Source of the DNA: Devosia elaeis
Lineage (GTDB): Bacteria; Pseudomonadota; Alphaproteobacteria; Rhizobiales; Devosiaceae
Length of the DNA: 32,289 nt
Assembly (NCBI RefSeq): GCF_001650025.1
Contig: NZ_LVVY01000092.1
Location: 1-32,289 of the forward strand
Reading direction: 5' to 3'
A program made the position numbers and the translations under genes. Position 1 is the first letter of the stretch. Each line of letters begins with the position of its first letter. This document shows positions 23,183 to 31,450 of the stretch, piece after piece. The notes under the pieces were generated by a model. The model had not been told where the DNA came from and made no database searches. It saw only the letters and a list, made by a program, of their open reading frames with translations.

Positions 23183-24379
23183 ATGCGCCTGGCGGCACTG
23201 ATCTGGCTGATACTCTCCGGAGCCGCCCTGGCGCAGCCCGCGGGCAGCTTCGCCGATTTCCTGGTGCAGTTCCGTAGCGAGGCCCTGGCCAATGGCGTCG
23301 CGGCCGCGACTTATGACAATCTCATGGCCGGTCTCACGCCCGATCCCCGCGTGCCCGATCTGGTGGAAACCCAGCCCGAATTCACCACGCCGGTCTGGGA
23401 TTATCTCGATGCGCGGGTCACGGCCTATCGCATCGAGCGGGGCCGAGCCGCGTTGGGGCGCAATGCCGATCTCTTTGCCGCGATAGGCCAGCGTCATGGG
23501 GTCGATCCTTATCTGCTCGGCGCCATCTGGGGCATGGAAACCGATTATGGCGGGGTGCTGGGCAATGAGCGGATGATCGCGCCGATCGTGCGGCCCTTAG
23601 CCACCCTGGTCTGGCAGCAGCGCAGCCGTTTCCGCGAGGACAAGGCCGATCTCATCGCCGCGCTCAAGCTCAGCGCCGCCAATGGCGGGGTGCAACCCAT
23701 GGGGTCCTGGGCCGGCGCCATCGGGCACCTGCAGGTCAATCCATCCAATGTCCTGGCCCATGGCACGGACGGCGATGGCGATGGCCGCGTGAACCTGCAC
23801 AATTCGCTGGCCGACGCGCTGGCCACGAGCGCGGTTTTCCTGCGCAATCTGGGCTATCAGCCCGGGGTCGATTGGGGTTTCGAGGTCGAGGTGCCCGCCC
23901 AGTTCGATTACCTGCTGGCCACGCGCGAGCAATTGCGGCCCATCAGCTTCTTCGCCGAACGTGGCATTACACGGGTCTCCGGGCGCCCCTTCGCCGATCC
24001 GACAATTCCGGTTTTCCTTTACGTGCCGGCCGGCAGCACCGGCCCGAAATTCCTGATGACCGGCAATTACCTGGTGCTCAAGGGCTATAATTTCTCCGAT
24101 TCCTACGCCCTGGCCGTGGCCCATCTCACCGATCGCCTCAAAGGCGGCGGTCCCTTCGTGACGCCCTGGCCGCGCAATACCGCCTTTCCCAATCTCACGC
24201 AGCGTCGGGCTATCCAAGAGGCGCTGAAACGGCTGGGCCTTTACGATGGCGCCGTGGACGGGCGGATCGGCCCGATCACCCAAGAGGCCTATGCGCGCTT
24301 CCAGGCGGCAAGGGGCGAAGTCGCCGACGGCTTCGTCACCCTTTCCGCCTATGAGGCATTGGCCCATGCCGGGCAGTAA
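23183..24379 (+). CDS. MltB-type lytic murein transglycosylase with PG-binding domain
   Basis: A 398-aa exported enzyme: signal peptide 1-17 (LSGAALA-QP), MltB-like catalytic domain (about 20-310) with catalytic Glu119 in LGAIWGMETDYGG and the family motif AGAIGHLQVNPSNVLAHG, and a C-terminal peptidoglycan-binding domain (about 325-395; LKRLGLYDGAVDGRIGP). It cleaves glycan strands leaving 1,6-anhydromuramic ends. It is not a lipoprotein (no lipobox), unlike E. coli MltB. ATG 23183 has GGAGCAGG just upstream. It follows galE by 13 bp and precedes the SGNH gene by 68 bp, suggesting one transcript. Confidence 0.93.
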   Translation: MRLAALIWLILSGAALAQPAGSFADFLVQFRSEALANGVAAATYDNLMAGLTPDPRVPDLVETQPEFTTPVWDYLDARVTAYRIERGRAALGRNADLFAAIGQRHGVDPYLLGAIWGMETDYGGVLGNERMIAPIVRPLATLVWQQRSRFREDKADLIAALKLSAANGGVQPMGSWAGAIGHLQVNPSNVLAHGTDGDGDGRVNLHNSLADALATSAVFLRNLGYQPGVDWGFEVEVPAQFDYLLATREQLRPISFFAERGITRVSGRPFADPTIPVFLYVPAGSTGPKFLMTGNYLVLKGYNFSDSYALAVAHLTDRLKGGGPFVTPWPRNTAFPNLTQRRAIQEALKRLGLYDGAVDGRIGPITQEAYARFQAARGEVADGFVTLSAYEALAHAGQ

Positions 24380-24447
24380 CACGCGCGGGAGCGGCGTGAC
24401 CGCGGGCCGGGCGGGATGCTAGAGATGGCACAATTCTGGACGGATCG

Positions 24448-25623
24448 ATGAAGCGGCTCATCCTTTTCCTGCTGATCGGCCTCGTGGCCTTCGCCGAAGC
24501 CGGCCCCGCCCTTGCCCAGGCGCAGGCCGGCGACCGCATGCTCGTGGCCCAGCAGGAGCAGCCGCGGCGCCGGACCCTGTTCGATCTCCTGTTCGGCGAG
24601 GAACCGGCGCCGCCCGCCCCGGTACAGACCCAGCCGCGCCGGTCGGCGCCGGCCTCGGCGCCCAGCGCCGCCCTGCCGCCGCCGGCACCGAGCGTGGACA
24701 AGAACCCCGACGCCACCCGGCTCGCCGTCTTCGGCGATTCCCTGGCCATCGACCTGACTCGCGCCCTGGAGCGGTTCTACGCCGAAGACCCCAATCTGCG
24801 CGTCATCGGGCAGGGCGTCAGTTCGTCCGGCTTCGTGCGGGACGATTATTTCGATTGGAACGGAGCGCTGGCCGAGCAGATCGCCGCCGACAGCTTCGAT
24901 CTTGCCGTCGTCGTTATCGGCATCAATGACCGCCAGGAATTGCGAGCGAACGGACAGACCTATCCGGCGCTGAGCGAGGGCTGGGTGGCGGCCTATCAGG
25001 CCCGCCTCAACAGCTTTCTCGGGCAATTGCGCGCGGCGCGGAAACCCGTGGTCTGGCTCGGCCTGCCGCCCATGTCCCGGTCCGAATATTCCGCCGCCAT
25101 TGCCCAGATCAGCGCGCTGCACCGGCTGGCCGCCTTTTCCGGCGGCGCGGAATTTCTGGACATCTACGACCGTTTCGTGGGCGAAGACGGACGCTATTCG
25201 GCCTATGGACCGGACGTCAACGGACAGAACGCGCTGATGCGCAAGGATGACGGGATACACTTTTCCAGCGCCGGCTCGGACAAGCTGGCTTTCTATATCA
25301 GCCAGGCCATCCGCACCTTCTATCGCGGCGGCGGGGTGAGCCTGGCCGTAGCCGACCCGCTGGCCGGCACCGATGCCGCCGCCATGCTGCGGCCGCCTTA
25401 TCAGGGCCTGGGCCAGATCCGCTTGCTGGAAGTGGCGGGTGCCGTCATGCCGCTCAGCCGCGCGCCACAGCGGGCCGATGATTTGCTTCTGGCGACCGGT
25501 GCGCCGGCCTCGGGACCTGGATTCTCGCTGGAGCAATTGGTGCAGGCGCCGCAGGGCCGCGTCGATGCCTTCGGCGTCGGAATCGACCCGCAGAGCGAAG
25601 CGGACCCAGAGCCGGATCAGTGA
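24448..25623 (+). CDS. Exported SGNH/DUF459-type hydrolase
   Basis: A 391-aa protein with a signal peptide (1-23, GPALA-QA), a proline/alanine-rich, disordered linker (about 50-85), and an SGNH hydrolase domain. The blocks are visible: FGDSLA with Ser98 (nucleophile), VIGIND with Asn160, and KDDGIHFS with Asp268 and His271. This completes the Ser-Asp-His triad. A C-terminal tail of about 90 residues has no recognised domain. Family DUF459 is envelope-associated in alphaproteobacteria; the substrate is unknown, and an acyl or acetyl ester on peptidoglycan or polysaccharide is a guess supported by the transglycosylase gene immediately upstream. Confidence 0.85.
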   Translation: MKRLILFLLIGLVAFAEAGPALAQAQAGDRMLVAQQEQPRRRTLFDLLFGEEPAPPAPVQTQPRRSAPASAPSAALPPPAPSVDKNPDATRLAVFGDSLAIDLTRALERFYAEDPNLRVIGQGVSSSGFVRDDYFDWNGALAEQIAADSFDLAVVVIGINDRQELRANGQTYPALSEGWVAAYQARLNSFLGQLRAARKPVVWLGLPPMSRSEYSAAIAQISALHRLAAFSGGAEFLDIYDRFVGEDGRYSAYGPDVNGQNALMRKDDGIHFSSAGSDKLAFYISQAIRTFYRGGGVSLAVADPLAGTDAAAMLRPPYQGLGQIRLLEVAGAVMPLSRAPQRADDLLLATGAPASGPGFSLEQLVQAPQGRVDAFGVGIDPQSEADPEPDQ

Positions 25624-25739
25624 GCCGCCAGCGGCGCGGCAATTGGATGCAGCATTTCCGAACGGGCAATGCTGGGGCCGGTGGCGCTGGCCGACAGCAG
25701 CGCGAAAATCAGCAGAAGCAGAATGGCAGCCAGGCGCAT
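25617..25739 (-). CDS. 40-aa exported or membrane peptide
   Basis: A short gene overlooked by length cut-offs. It reads MRLAAILLLLIFALLSASAT followed by a 20-residue polar tail ending PLAAH. The basic start, leucine-rich core and SASA suggest either a cleaved signal peptide or a single membrane helix. The ribosome binding site is strong (GGGAGGA, seven bases before the ATG). Its last 3 bases plus four more overlap the end of the SGNH gene on the opposite strand. A perfect CtrA-type box lies 67 bases before the ATG. No recognised family. Confidence 0.6.
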   Translation of the reverse strand: MRLAAILLLLIFALLSASATGPSIARSEMLHPIAAPLAAH

Positions 25740-25805
25740 CGCCTATTCCTCCCAGCACGACTGCACTGGATGTGCGCCAGGGCGGGGCAGGGGTCAATGA
25801 CAGGC

Positions 25806-25820
25806 TTAAGACTTCCTTAA
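25806..25820. promoter_or_regulatory. CtrA-type box upstream of the 40-aa gene
   Basis: TTAA-N7-TTAA, followed by C on the plus strand, is the full CtrA consensus of Caulobacter and relatives. It lies between the 40-aa gene (start 25739, leaving to the left) and the end of marC (stop 25846, arriving from the right). The only promoter it could serve is therefore that of the 40-aa gene. Confidence 0.5.
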
Positions 25821-25845
25821 CGCCGCCATTTTTACGAAAATTCGA

Positions 25846-26475
25846 TCATCCGCCGCCGAGCAGGCCGCTGGCCTTGATGCCATCGAAGACGAATTGTACG
25901 GCAAGCGCCGCCAGGAGGATGCCGACCACGCGGGACACGACCGAAAGCCCGGTGAGACCCAGGAGGCGCTGGATGGGAATGGCGATCAGGAGCGTCAGCC
26001 AGGCCAGGGCGAGGATGACGACGATCGCGGCCAGGACCAGCCAGAATTCGAGATCCGACTGCGCGCCGGTGGTGAGCAGGATGACGGCACTGATGGCGCC
26101 CGGCCCGGCCATGAGCGGCATGGCCAGCGGGAAGACCGAGATGTCGTGGCTCTGGCGCGCCTCGATCTCTTCCTCGTCTGTGGTGCCCGTGCCGCCGGAA
26201 TGGCGGGCAAAGACCATGTCGATGGCAATCAGCAGCAGCAGGATGCCGCCGGCGGTGCGCAGGGCTGGAATGGTGATGCCGAAGACATCCAGGATCGCAT
26301 TGCCGAGCACGGCGAAGAACAGCAGGATGGCGAGTGCGACCAGCACGCCGCGCGTGGCGAAGGTGCGCCGCTGGGCCGGCGTATTGTCCTTGGTCAGGGC
26401 CGCGAAGATGAAGGCGATATCGGCCACGCCCACTGTCGCGAACAAGGTGGCGAATGCGACAAGGAATGTGTTCAT
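25846..26475 (-). CDS. MarC family integral membrane protein
   Basis: A 209-aa protein with six predicted membrane helices and the family's central motif SVFPLAMPLMAGPGAISAVILL (about 115-135). The family (UPF0056, MarC) has no proven function; a role in multiple antibiotic resistance in E. coli was later withdrawn. A charged loop TDEEEIEARQSHD separates the two three-helix halves. ATG 26475 (MNTFLVAFATLF) has GGGGG six bases upstream; a TTG two codons earlier is possible. It follows gshB in the same direction with a 60-bp gap containing a short GC hairpin. Confidence 0.9.
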   Translation of the reverse strand: MNTFLVAFATLFATVGVADIAFIFAALTKDNTPAQRRTFATRGVLVALAILLFFAVLGNAILDVFGITIPALRTAGGILLLLIAIDMVFARHSGGTGTTDEEEIEARQSHDISVFPLAMPLMAGPGAISAVILLTTGAQSDLEFWLVLAAIVVILALAWLTLLIAIPIQRLLGLTGLSVVSRVVGILLAALAVQFVFDGIKASGLLGGG

Positions 26476-26535
26476 CTTCAACCCCCAGGCCTCAAAGAAG
26501 CACTATGGCATTTGGCGCCGCGCGCCAAGCCCGGC

Positions 26536-27480
26536 TCAGGTCCGGCGTTTTTCGATGGCGTCCCAGATCAGCACCGCGATGTCCGGCCCGCCGAAACGCT
26601 TGATTTCCCGGATGCCGGTGGGGGAGGTGACGTTGATTTCGGTGAGATAGCCGCCGATGACGTCGATGCCGACGAAAATCATGTCGCGCTCCTTGAGCGC
26701 CGGTCCGATCGCCGCGCAAATCTCCTTCTCGCGCTCGGTGAGCGGGGACAATTCGGGGCGGCCGCCGACATGCATGTTGGACCGCGCTTCGCCCTCGGCA
26801 GGGATGCGGTTGAGGCCCATGATCGGCTCGCCATCGATGATGATGATGCGCTTGTCGCCCTGGCGCACGTCCGGCAGATAGCGCTGCACCATGAAGGGCT
26901 CGCGGTAATTGGTCTCGAACAGTTCCAGCAGGCTGGCGAGGTTATGGTCGCCTTCCTGGATGAAGAAGACCCCGGCGCCGCCATTGCCGTAGAGCGGCTT
27001 GACGATGATGTTGCCATGCGCCTTGCGGAAGGCGTGGATTTCGGCCCGGTCGCGCGTCACCAGGGTGGGCGGCATCAGCTCGGGAAATTCGGTGACGAGG
27101 ATTTTTTCCGGCGCGTTGCGCACCGCCGCCGGCGGATTGACCACCAGCGTCCTGGGATGGATGCGCTCCAGCAGGTGCGTGAGCGTGATGTAGTTCATGT
27201 CGAAGGGCGGATCCTGGCGCATCAGCACCACATCCTGGGTCGACAGATCGATGCGGGCGGCCTCGCCCAGGCGGAAATGCTGGCCCTTTTCGGCATCGGT
27301 GACGGTAACGGGCTGGGCCAGGGCCGAGACCACATTGCCGTTCAGCGACAGGGTATCGGGAGTGTAGTGCAGCAATTGGTGCCCGCGCGCCTGCGCCTCG
27401 AGCATCATGGCGAAGGTCGAATCGCCCATGGGATTGATAGAGGCGACATGGTCCATCTGGACGGCGACTTTGAGGCTCAT
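26536..27480 (-). CDS. gshB: Glutathione synthetase
   Basis: A 314-aa ATP-grasp enzyme joining gamma-glutamylcysteine and glycine. N-terminal domain begins [38 protein letters not shown] (about 88-105) and the ATP-grasp loop [15 protein letters not shown] (about 160-174) are characteristic, as is the C-terminal [17 protein letters not shown]. Length equals E. coli GshB (316). ATG 27480 lacks a strong SD. It starts 8 bp after the yraN stop, so rsmI-yraN-gshB form an operon with likely coupled translation. Confidence 0.96.
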   Translation of the reverse strand: MSLKVAVQMDHVASINPMGDSTFAMMLEAQARGHQLLHYTPDTLSLNGNVVSALAQPVTVTDAEKGQHFRLGEAARIDLSTQDVVLMRQDPPFDMNYITLTHLLERIHPRTLVVNPPAAVRNAPEKILVTEFPELMPPTLVTRDRAEIHAFRKAHGNIIVKPLYGNGGAGVFFIQEGDHNLASLLELFETNYREPFMVQRYLPDVRQGDKRIIIIDGEPIMGLNRIPAEGEARSNMHVGGRPELSPLTEREKEICAAIGPALKERDMIFVGIDVIGGYLTEINVTSPTGIREIKRFGGPDIAVLIWDAIEKRRT

Positions 27481-27488
27481 GGGATCAC

Positions 27489-27854
27489 TCAGACAGCGGG
27501 AAAGGCGTTGATGAGATGGCGCGGCCAGCGTGCTTGTGCAAGGAAAATCACGTCGAAGCGGATATCCTTGCCGCTTTCGGCCGGGTGGCGGGTCAGCCAA
27601 TATTGCGCGGCACGGGTGATGCGAGCCCGGTTCACCGCGCCCAGGGCCATGGCCATGTCGGCATTGCGGCCACGGGTCTTGACCTCGACGAAGACGATCG
27701 TGCCGGATTTTTCGGCCACCAGGTCGATCTCGCCGACCGGGGTTTTGAACCGCCTTTCGCGCAGCCGGTAAAGCTTCAACTGCAGGAAAAGCGCGGCCAG
27801 GGCTTCGCCGCGATGGCCATGGCGATGGGCGGCAAGGCGGCGTTCAGCCGGCAT
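27489..27854 (-). CDS. yraN: YraN family (UPF0102) nuclease-like protein
   Basis: A 121-aa protein with a restriction-endonuclease-like fold: the nuclease core Asp44 (GEIDLVAE), Glu57 and Lys59 (IVFVEVKTR) is intact. Function is not firmly known; the fold resembles Holliday-junction resolvases. The ATG at 27854 overlaps the end of rsmI by 11 bp. The pairing of rsmI and yraN beside an lppC/lpoA-type gene is conserved from E. coli (yraL-yraM-yraN) to alphaproteobacteria, although here the lipoprotein gene is divergent. Confidence 0.92.
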   Translation of the reverse strand: MPAERRLAAHRHGHRGEALAALFLQLKLYRLRERRFKTPVGEIDLVAEKSGTIVFVEVKTRGRNADMAMALGAVNRARITRAAQYWLTRHPAESGKDIRFDVIFLAQARWPRHLINAFPAV

Positions 27855-28731
27855 GCTTGAGCGCGAGCGCGGCATCGTAGACCTCCTTGCGCTTGAGGCC
27901 GAAGCGGGTGGCCACCGCGTCCACGGCGGCGCGAAGTGGCTGATTTTCCATGGCTTCGGCCAGGGCGGCCTGCCAATCCGCGGCAGCGGGCGCGGAGGGT
28001 TCGGCGGCGCCGGCCACGACGATGACCGCTTCGCCCTTGGTTTCGGCATCGGCAAATTCGGCGGCGAGCGCGGCAAGGGTGCCGCGATGGCTGCGCTCGA
28101 AGCGCTTGGTCAGCTCCAGCGCCACCATGGCCTGGCGGTCGCCGAACGCCTCCGCCATGGCCGCGAGAGTGTCGGCCAGCCGGCGCGGCGATTCATAGAA
28201 GACCAGTGTTTCACGTGAATCGACGTGTTTTTTCAAGGTGTTGAGACGGGCGCCGGCCTTGGGGGGCAGGAAGCCGTGAAAGGCGAAGGCGTCGGTGGGC
28301 AGGCCGGCAATAACCAGGGCCGCGAGCAGGGCGGAGGCGCCGGGAATGGGGAAAATGGGCAGGTTCTGTTCGGCCAGGGTGCGGATCAGCGGGAAGCCGG
28401 GATCAGAAAGCAGCGGCGTTCCGGCATCGGAAATCAAGGCGATGGCGGCGCCGGCACCGATGCGGGCGGCGATGTCATCGGCTTTCCCGCGCTCGTTATG
28501 TTCATGAAAAGCCTGCTTTTTTGCCGTGATGCCGTAATGATCCAGCAGTCTGGACGAGGTGCGGGTATCTTCGCAGAGGATGAGATCGGCGGCAGCGAGG
28601 GTTTCCAGCGCCCGAATGGTGATGTCGCGCAGATTGCCGATGGGCGTGGCCACGACATAGAGGCCGGGGGCCAGAGGCGGCGCAGACAGGCGGTTTCCGG
28701 CGACGAAATAGTCTTTGCTTTCGGTAGTCAT
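27844..28731 (-). CDS. rsmI: 16S rRNA (cytidine 1402-2'-O) methyltransferase
   Basis: A 295-aa tetrapyrrole-methylase-fold enzyme that methylates C1402 in the ribosomal P site. Motifs: LYVVATPIGNLRDITIRA (24-41), CEDTRTSSRLL (53-63), ALISDAGTPLLSDPG (98-112), PIPGASALLAAL (129-140) and TLVFYESPRRL (175-185). Length is typical (286 in E. coli). ATG 28731 follows AGGA by seven bases; a TTG two codons upstream is possible. Codons 171-175 carry a parS-like site. The gene heads rsmI-yraN-gshB, divergent from the LppC-like lipoprotein gene. Confidence 0.96.
   Translation of the reverse strand: MTTESKDYFVAGNRLSAPPLAPGLYVVATPIGNLRDITIRALETLAAADLILCEDTRTSSRLLDHYGITAKKQAFHEHNERGKADDIAARIGAGAAIALISDAGTPLLSDPGFPLIRTLAEQNLPIFPIPGASALLAALVIAGLPTDAFAFHGFLPPKAGARLNTLKKHVDSRETLVFYESPRRLADTLAAMAEAFGDRQAMVALELTKRFERSHRGTLAALAAEFADAETKGEAVIVVAGAAEPSAPAAADWQAALAEAMENQPLRAAVDAVATRFGLKRKEVYDAALALKHAG
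28207..28222. promoter_or_regulatory. parS-like site 3, inside rsmI
   Basis: TGTTTCACGTGAATCG, 14 of 16 to the parS consensus, with the same A-to-T change at position 14 as the other two sites. On the coding strand it covers the codons for Asp171-Ser-Arg-Glu-Thr175. Sites inside genes are common for parS. Confidence 0.55.
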
Positions 28732-28813
28732 CGCCAATTCCTGCTTTTCAATCCTTGATTAACGAAATGAGGGGACTTTGTTAACAGACTGTGCACCTTG
28801 AGGATCGCATTCC

Positions 28814-30070
28814 GTGGCCAATGACGCGAAAGCGCCAAACTGGAGCCGCCGCTCGGCAATGATCGGGCTGGCCGCCGCATTGGCGGGCTGTTCGGGCGGC
28901 ACGTTTCAGCTCGGCTCGCGCAGCCTCACCCTGCCCTGGGGCGATGATGCCGGCGCCGGTCCGCAATCGGGCACCGGCACGATCGGCACGCCGATGACGC
29001 CCGCGCCATCCGGCAATGCGCAGCGCTTCGGGCGCGGCTCGGTGCCGGTGGCCCTGCTGCTGCCGCTGTCGGGGGAACCGGCGCTGGCGCAATTGGGCAC
29101 GGCCCTGGCCAATGCCAGCAAACTCGCCATCGCCTTCATCGAGGCCAGCCCCAATATCGGGGAGAATATCCACATCACCCTGCGCGATACCGGCACCAAT
29201 GCGGCCGGGGCGATCAATGCGGCTAATGCGGCCATGCGCGAAGGGGCGCGGCTGGTGCTCGGGCCGGTGACGGCCGAGCAGATCACCGCAGCGGCCAATG
29301 TGACGCGGGCAGCCAATGTGCCGCTGATCGGCTTTGCCAATAATGGCAGCGTCGCGGGGCCGGGCGTGTATGTGCTCAACGTGCTGCCCGAGACCGAGAT
29401 GAAGCGGGCCATCACCTATATCCGCGAGCAGGGCCGGCGCGGGCCGGCGGGCATTTTCCCGGCGACGCCCTATGGCGAGGCTCTGGCCACGGCCTTCCGG
29501 CAACAGGCGATCGCGGCCGGCTTTTCACCCAGCGCCGTCTATACGTTCTCCGATCCCGGGGAGGCGCAGGGCATCATCAACCAGGCCAAGCCGATGACCG
29601 AGACCGGCATGATCGACGCGCTGTTCCTGCCCGACCGGGCGAGCGCGGCAATTTTCGCGGGCCTCATGGCCCAGGCGGGAATAGACCGGGACCTGGTGCA
29701 GGTGGTCGGCTCGGCCGATTGGGCCAATGATCCGGGCCTCATGGCCAATCCGGCCCTGGTGGGCGCGATCTTCCCGGCGGTGGACGAAACCGGCCTCAAC
29801 GCCATCCGCGCCGATTACCAGCGGCAGTTCGGCTCAGCGCCGCCGCAAATGGCCACCATTGCCTATACGGCCACCATCCTGGCCAATGTGAATACGCTGT
29901 CGCTGGCCAATCCGCCCTATAGCCAGGCGCTGCTCACCAATCCTTCCGGCTTTGCTGGACGGGACGGGCTCTTCCGTTTCCACGCCAATGGCCGCAGCGA
30001 TTATGCGCTGGTGATCCGGCAGATCGGGGCGGGGGGCAATGTGACGACGCTGGATGGGGCGAAGATCTAG
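28814..30070 (+). CDS. LppC/LpoA-like penicillin-binding-protein activator lipoprotein
   Basis: A 418-aa lipoprotein: twin-basic-flanked signal (NWSRRSAMIGLAAALAGC) with lipobox LAGC and Cys26, a low-complexity linker rich in Gly/Thr/Pro (about 30-70), then a periplasmic-binding-protein type I fold (VPVALLLPLSGEPALAQLG onward). In gammaproteobacteria the related LpoA activates PBP1A; in alphaproteobacteria the partner is less certain. The start is GTG 28814 with GAGGA ten bases upstream. It is divergent from rsmI-yraN-gshB and convergent with hemW. Confidence 0.88.
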   Translation: MANDAKAPNWSRRSAMIGLAAALAGCSGGTFQLGSRSLTLPWGDDAGAGPQSGTGTIGTPMTPAPSGNAQRFGRGSVPVALLLPLSGEPALAQLGTALANASKLAIAFIEASPNIGENIHITLRDTGTNAAGAINAANAAMREGARLVLGPVTAEQITAAANVTRAANVPLIGFANNGSVAGPGVYVLNVLPETEMKRAITYIREQGRRGPAGIFPATPYGEALATAFRQQAIAAGFSPSAVYTFSDPGEAQGIINQAKPMTETGMIDALFLPDRASAAIFAGLMAQAGIDRDLVQVVGSADWANDPGLMANPALVGAIFPAVDETGLNAIRADYQRQFGSAPPQMATIAYTATILANVNTLSLANPPYSQALLTNPSGFAGRDGLFRFHANGRSDYALVIRQIGAGGNVTTLDGAKI

Positions 30071-30129
30071 GACATATCCCCGAGCAGCCGCGCAAGCATG
30101 CGAGGCACCCAAGTCAAGATGTCGGCCTT

Positions 30130-31284
30130 TTACGCCGCCAGGTCCGCCACCACGGCGTCGAGCACCGGAAAGCCCTTGTCGGTGACGCGGATATTGCCGT
30201 TGGGCAGGGTTTCGAGGAAGCCATAGCCCTTGAGCGTGTCGATCTGCCGCTGGGAGATGCCGCGGCCGGAAATGGACATGAAGCGGGCGGGGGAAATGCC
30301 TTCCTTGAGGCGCAGGCCCATGACCAGATATTCGTCGCCCTGTTCTTCCCAGGTCAGCACGTCGTCGGTGACCATGCCATGGCCGTTTTCGGTGACGCGG
30401 CGGAGCCAGTCGAAGGGCATGCGCTCGGTGGCGGTGGCGTGGCGCTGGTGATTGACCATGAGGCGGCCATGGGCGCCCGGGCCGATGCCGGCATATTCGC
30501 CATAGCGCCAATAGAGCATGTTGTGGCGGCTTTCCTGGCCGGGCACGGCATGATTGGAAATCTCATAGGCCGGCATGCCGGCCGAGGCAGTCAATTCCTG
30601 GGTCAGCTCGTAGAAGTCAGCGGCCAGGTCTTCATCGGGCATCGGCAATTTGCCGGCCTGGTGCAGGTCGAAATAGCGCGTGCCCTGCTCGATGGTGAGC
30701 TGGTAGAGGCTGATATGGCCGCGGGCCAGCCAGAGCGCTTCCTTGAGCTCGTCCTCCCAATCCTCCAGCGTCTGCCTGGGCCGGGCATAGATGAGATCGA
30801 AGCTGGAGCGCTCGAAGACCGATTGGGCGATGCGCACGGCGGCGACGGCTTCGTCCACGCTATGACGGCGGCCCAGTTCGGCCAGCGGGCCGGGACGGAG
30901 GGACTGGACACCCAGCGAGACGCGATTGATGCCGGCAGCGCGAAAACCCTTGAAGCGCTCGACCTCGACCGAGGTGGGATTGGCTTCCAGCGTGATCTCG
31001 GCATTGCGGTCGACCTGCCATTCCTCGGCAATGGCATCGAGAATGGCGCCGACGGCCCTGGGCGACATCAGCGAAGGCGTGCCGCCGCCGAAAAAGATCG
31101 ACTGCACCAACCGGCCCGGCGAGAGCGCGGCCATATGGGCGATTTCGCGCCTATAGCCCTCGACAAAGGCATCCTCGTCGAAGGGGCCGCGATGGACGTG
31201 GGAATTGAAATCGCAATAGGGGCACTTGGCCGCGCAGAAGGGCCAATGGACATAGATGCCGAAGAGGTCGTTGGGATTGGTCAT
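30130..31284 (-). CDS. hemW: Radical SAM protein HemW (heme chaperone)
   Basis: A 384-aa radical SAM protein of the HemN family. The [4Fe-4S] motif CxxxCxxC is Cys17, Cys21, Cys24, within YVHWPFCAAKCPYCDFN, and FFGGGTPSLM follows near residue 64. The motif HNMLYWRYGEYAGIGPGAH (around 253-271) marks HemW rather than true coproporphyrinogen dehydrogenase, so the likely role is heme binding and delivery. Often labelled 'coproporphyrinogen III oxidase-like'. ATG 31284 has AGGTG nine bases upstream. A 166-bp gap with an inverted repeat separates it from rdgB on the same strand. Confidence 0.93.
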   Translation of the reverse strand: MTNPNDLFGIYVHWPFCAAKCPYCDFNSHVHRGPFDEDAFVEGYRREIAHMAALSPGRLVQSIFFGGGTPSLMSPRAVGAILDAIAEEWQVDRNAEITLEANPTSVEVERFKGFRAAGINRVSLGVQSLRPGPLAELGRRHSVDEAVAAVRIAQSVFERSSFDLIYARPRQTLEDWEDELKEALWLARGHISLYQLTIEQGTRYFDLHQAGKLPMPDEDLAADFYELTQELTASAGMPAYEISNHAVPGQESRHNMLYWRYGEYAGIGPGAHGRLMVNHQRHATATERMPFDWLRRVTENGHGMVTDDVLTWEEQGDEYLVMGLRLKEGISPARFMSISGRGISQRQIDTLKGYGFLETLPNGNIRVTDKGFPVLDAVVADLAA

Positions 31285-31325
31285 GGGAGACACCTTTGAC
31301 GGCGGGGCCGTTCCCCCACCCACCA

Positions 31326-31415
31326 ATCGTCACCCTCGGGCCTGACCCGAGGGGTCTGTTCCTGTGGCATTTGGACAAAGCGAAGGGCCCTCGGGTCAAG
31401 CCCGAGGGTGACGAT
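31326..31415. repeat. Inverted repeat between rdgB and hemW
   Basis: Two 27-base arms (31326-31352 and 31389-31415) pair with one mismatch; each is itself palindromic (CCTCGGG...CCCGAGG). Seventeen bases of the right arm recur at 6-22. The spacer has no gene. It would form a large stem in an rdgB-hemW transcript. Confidence 0.7.
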
Positions 31416-31450
31416 CGGGGCTGAGATGCGATCGTACGTCCCCACTGAAC

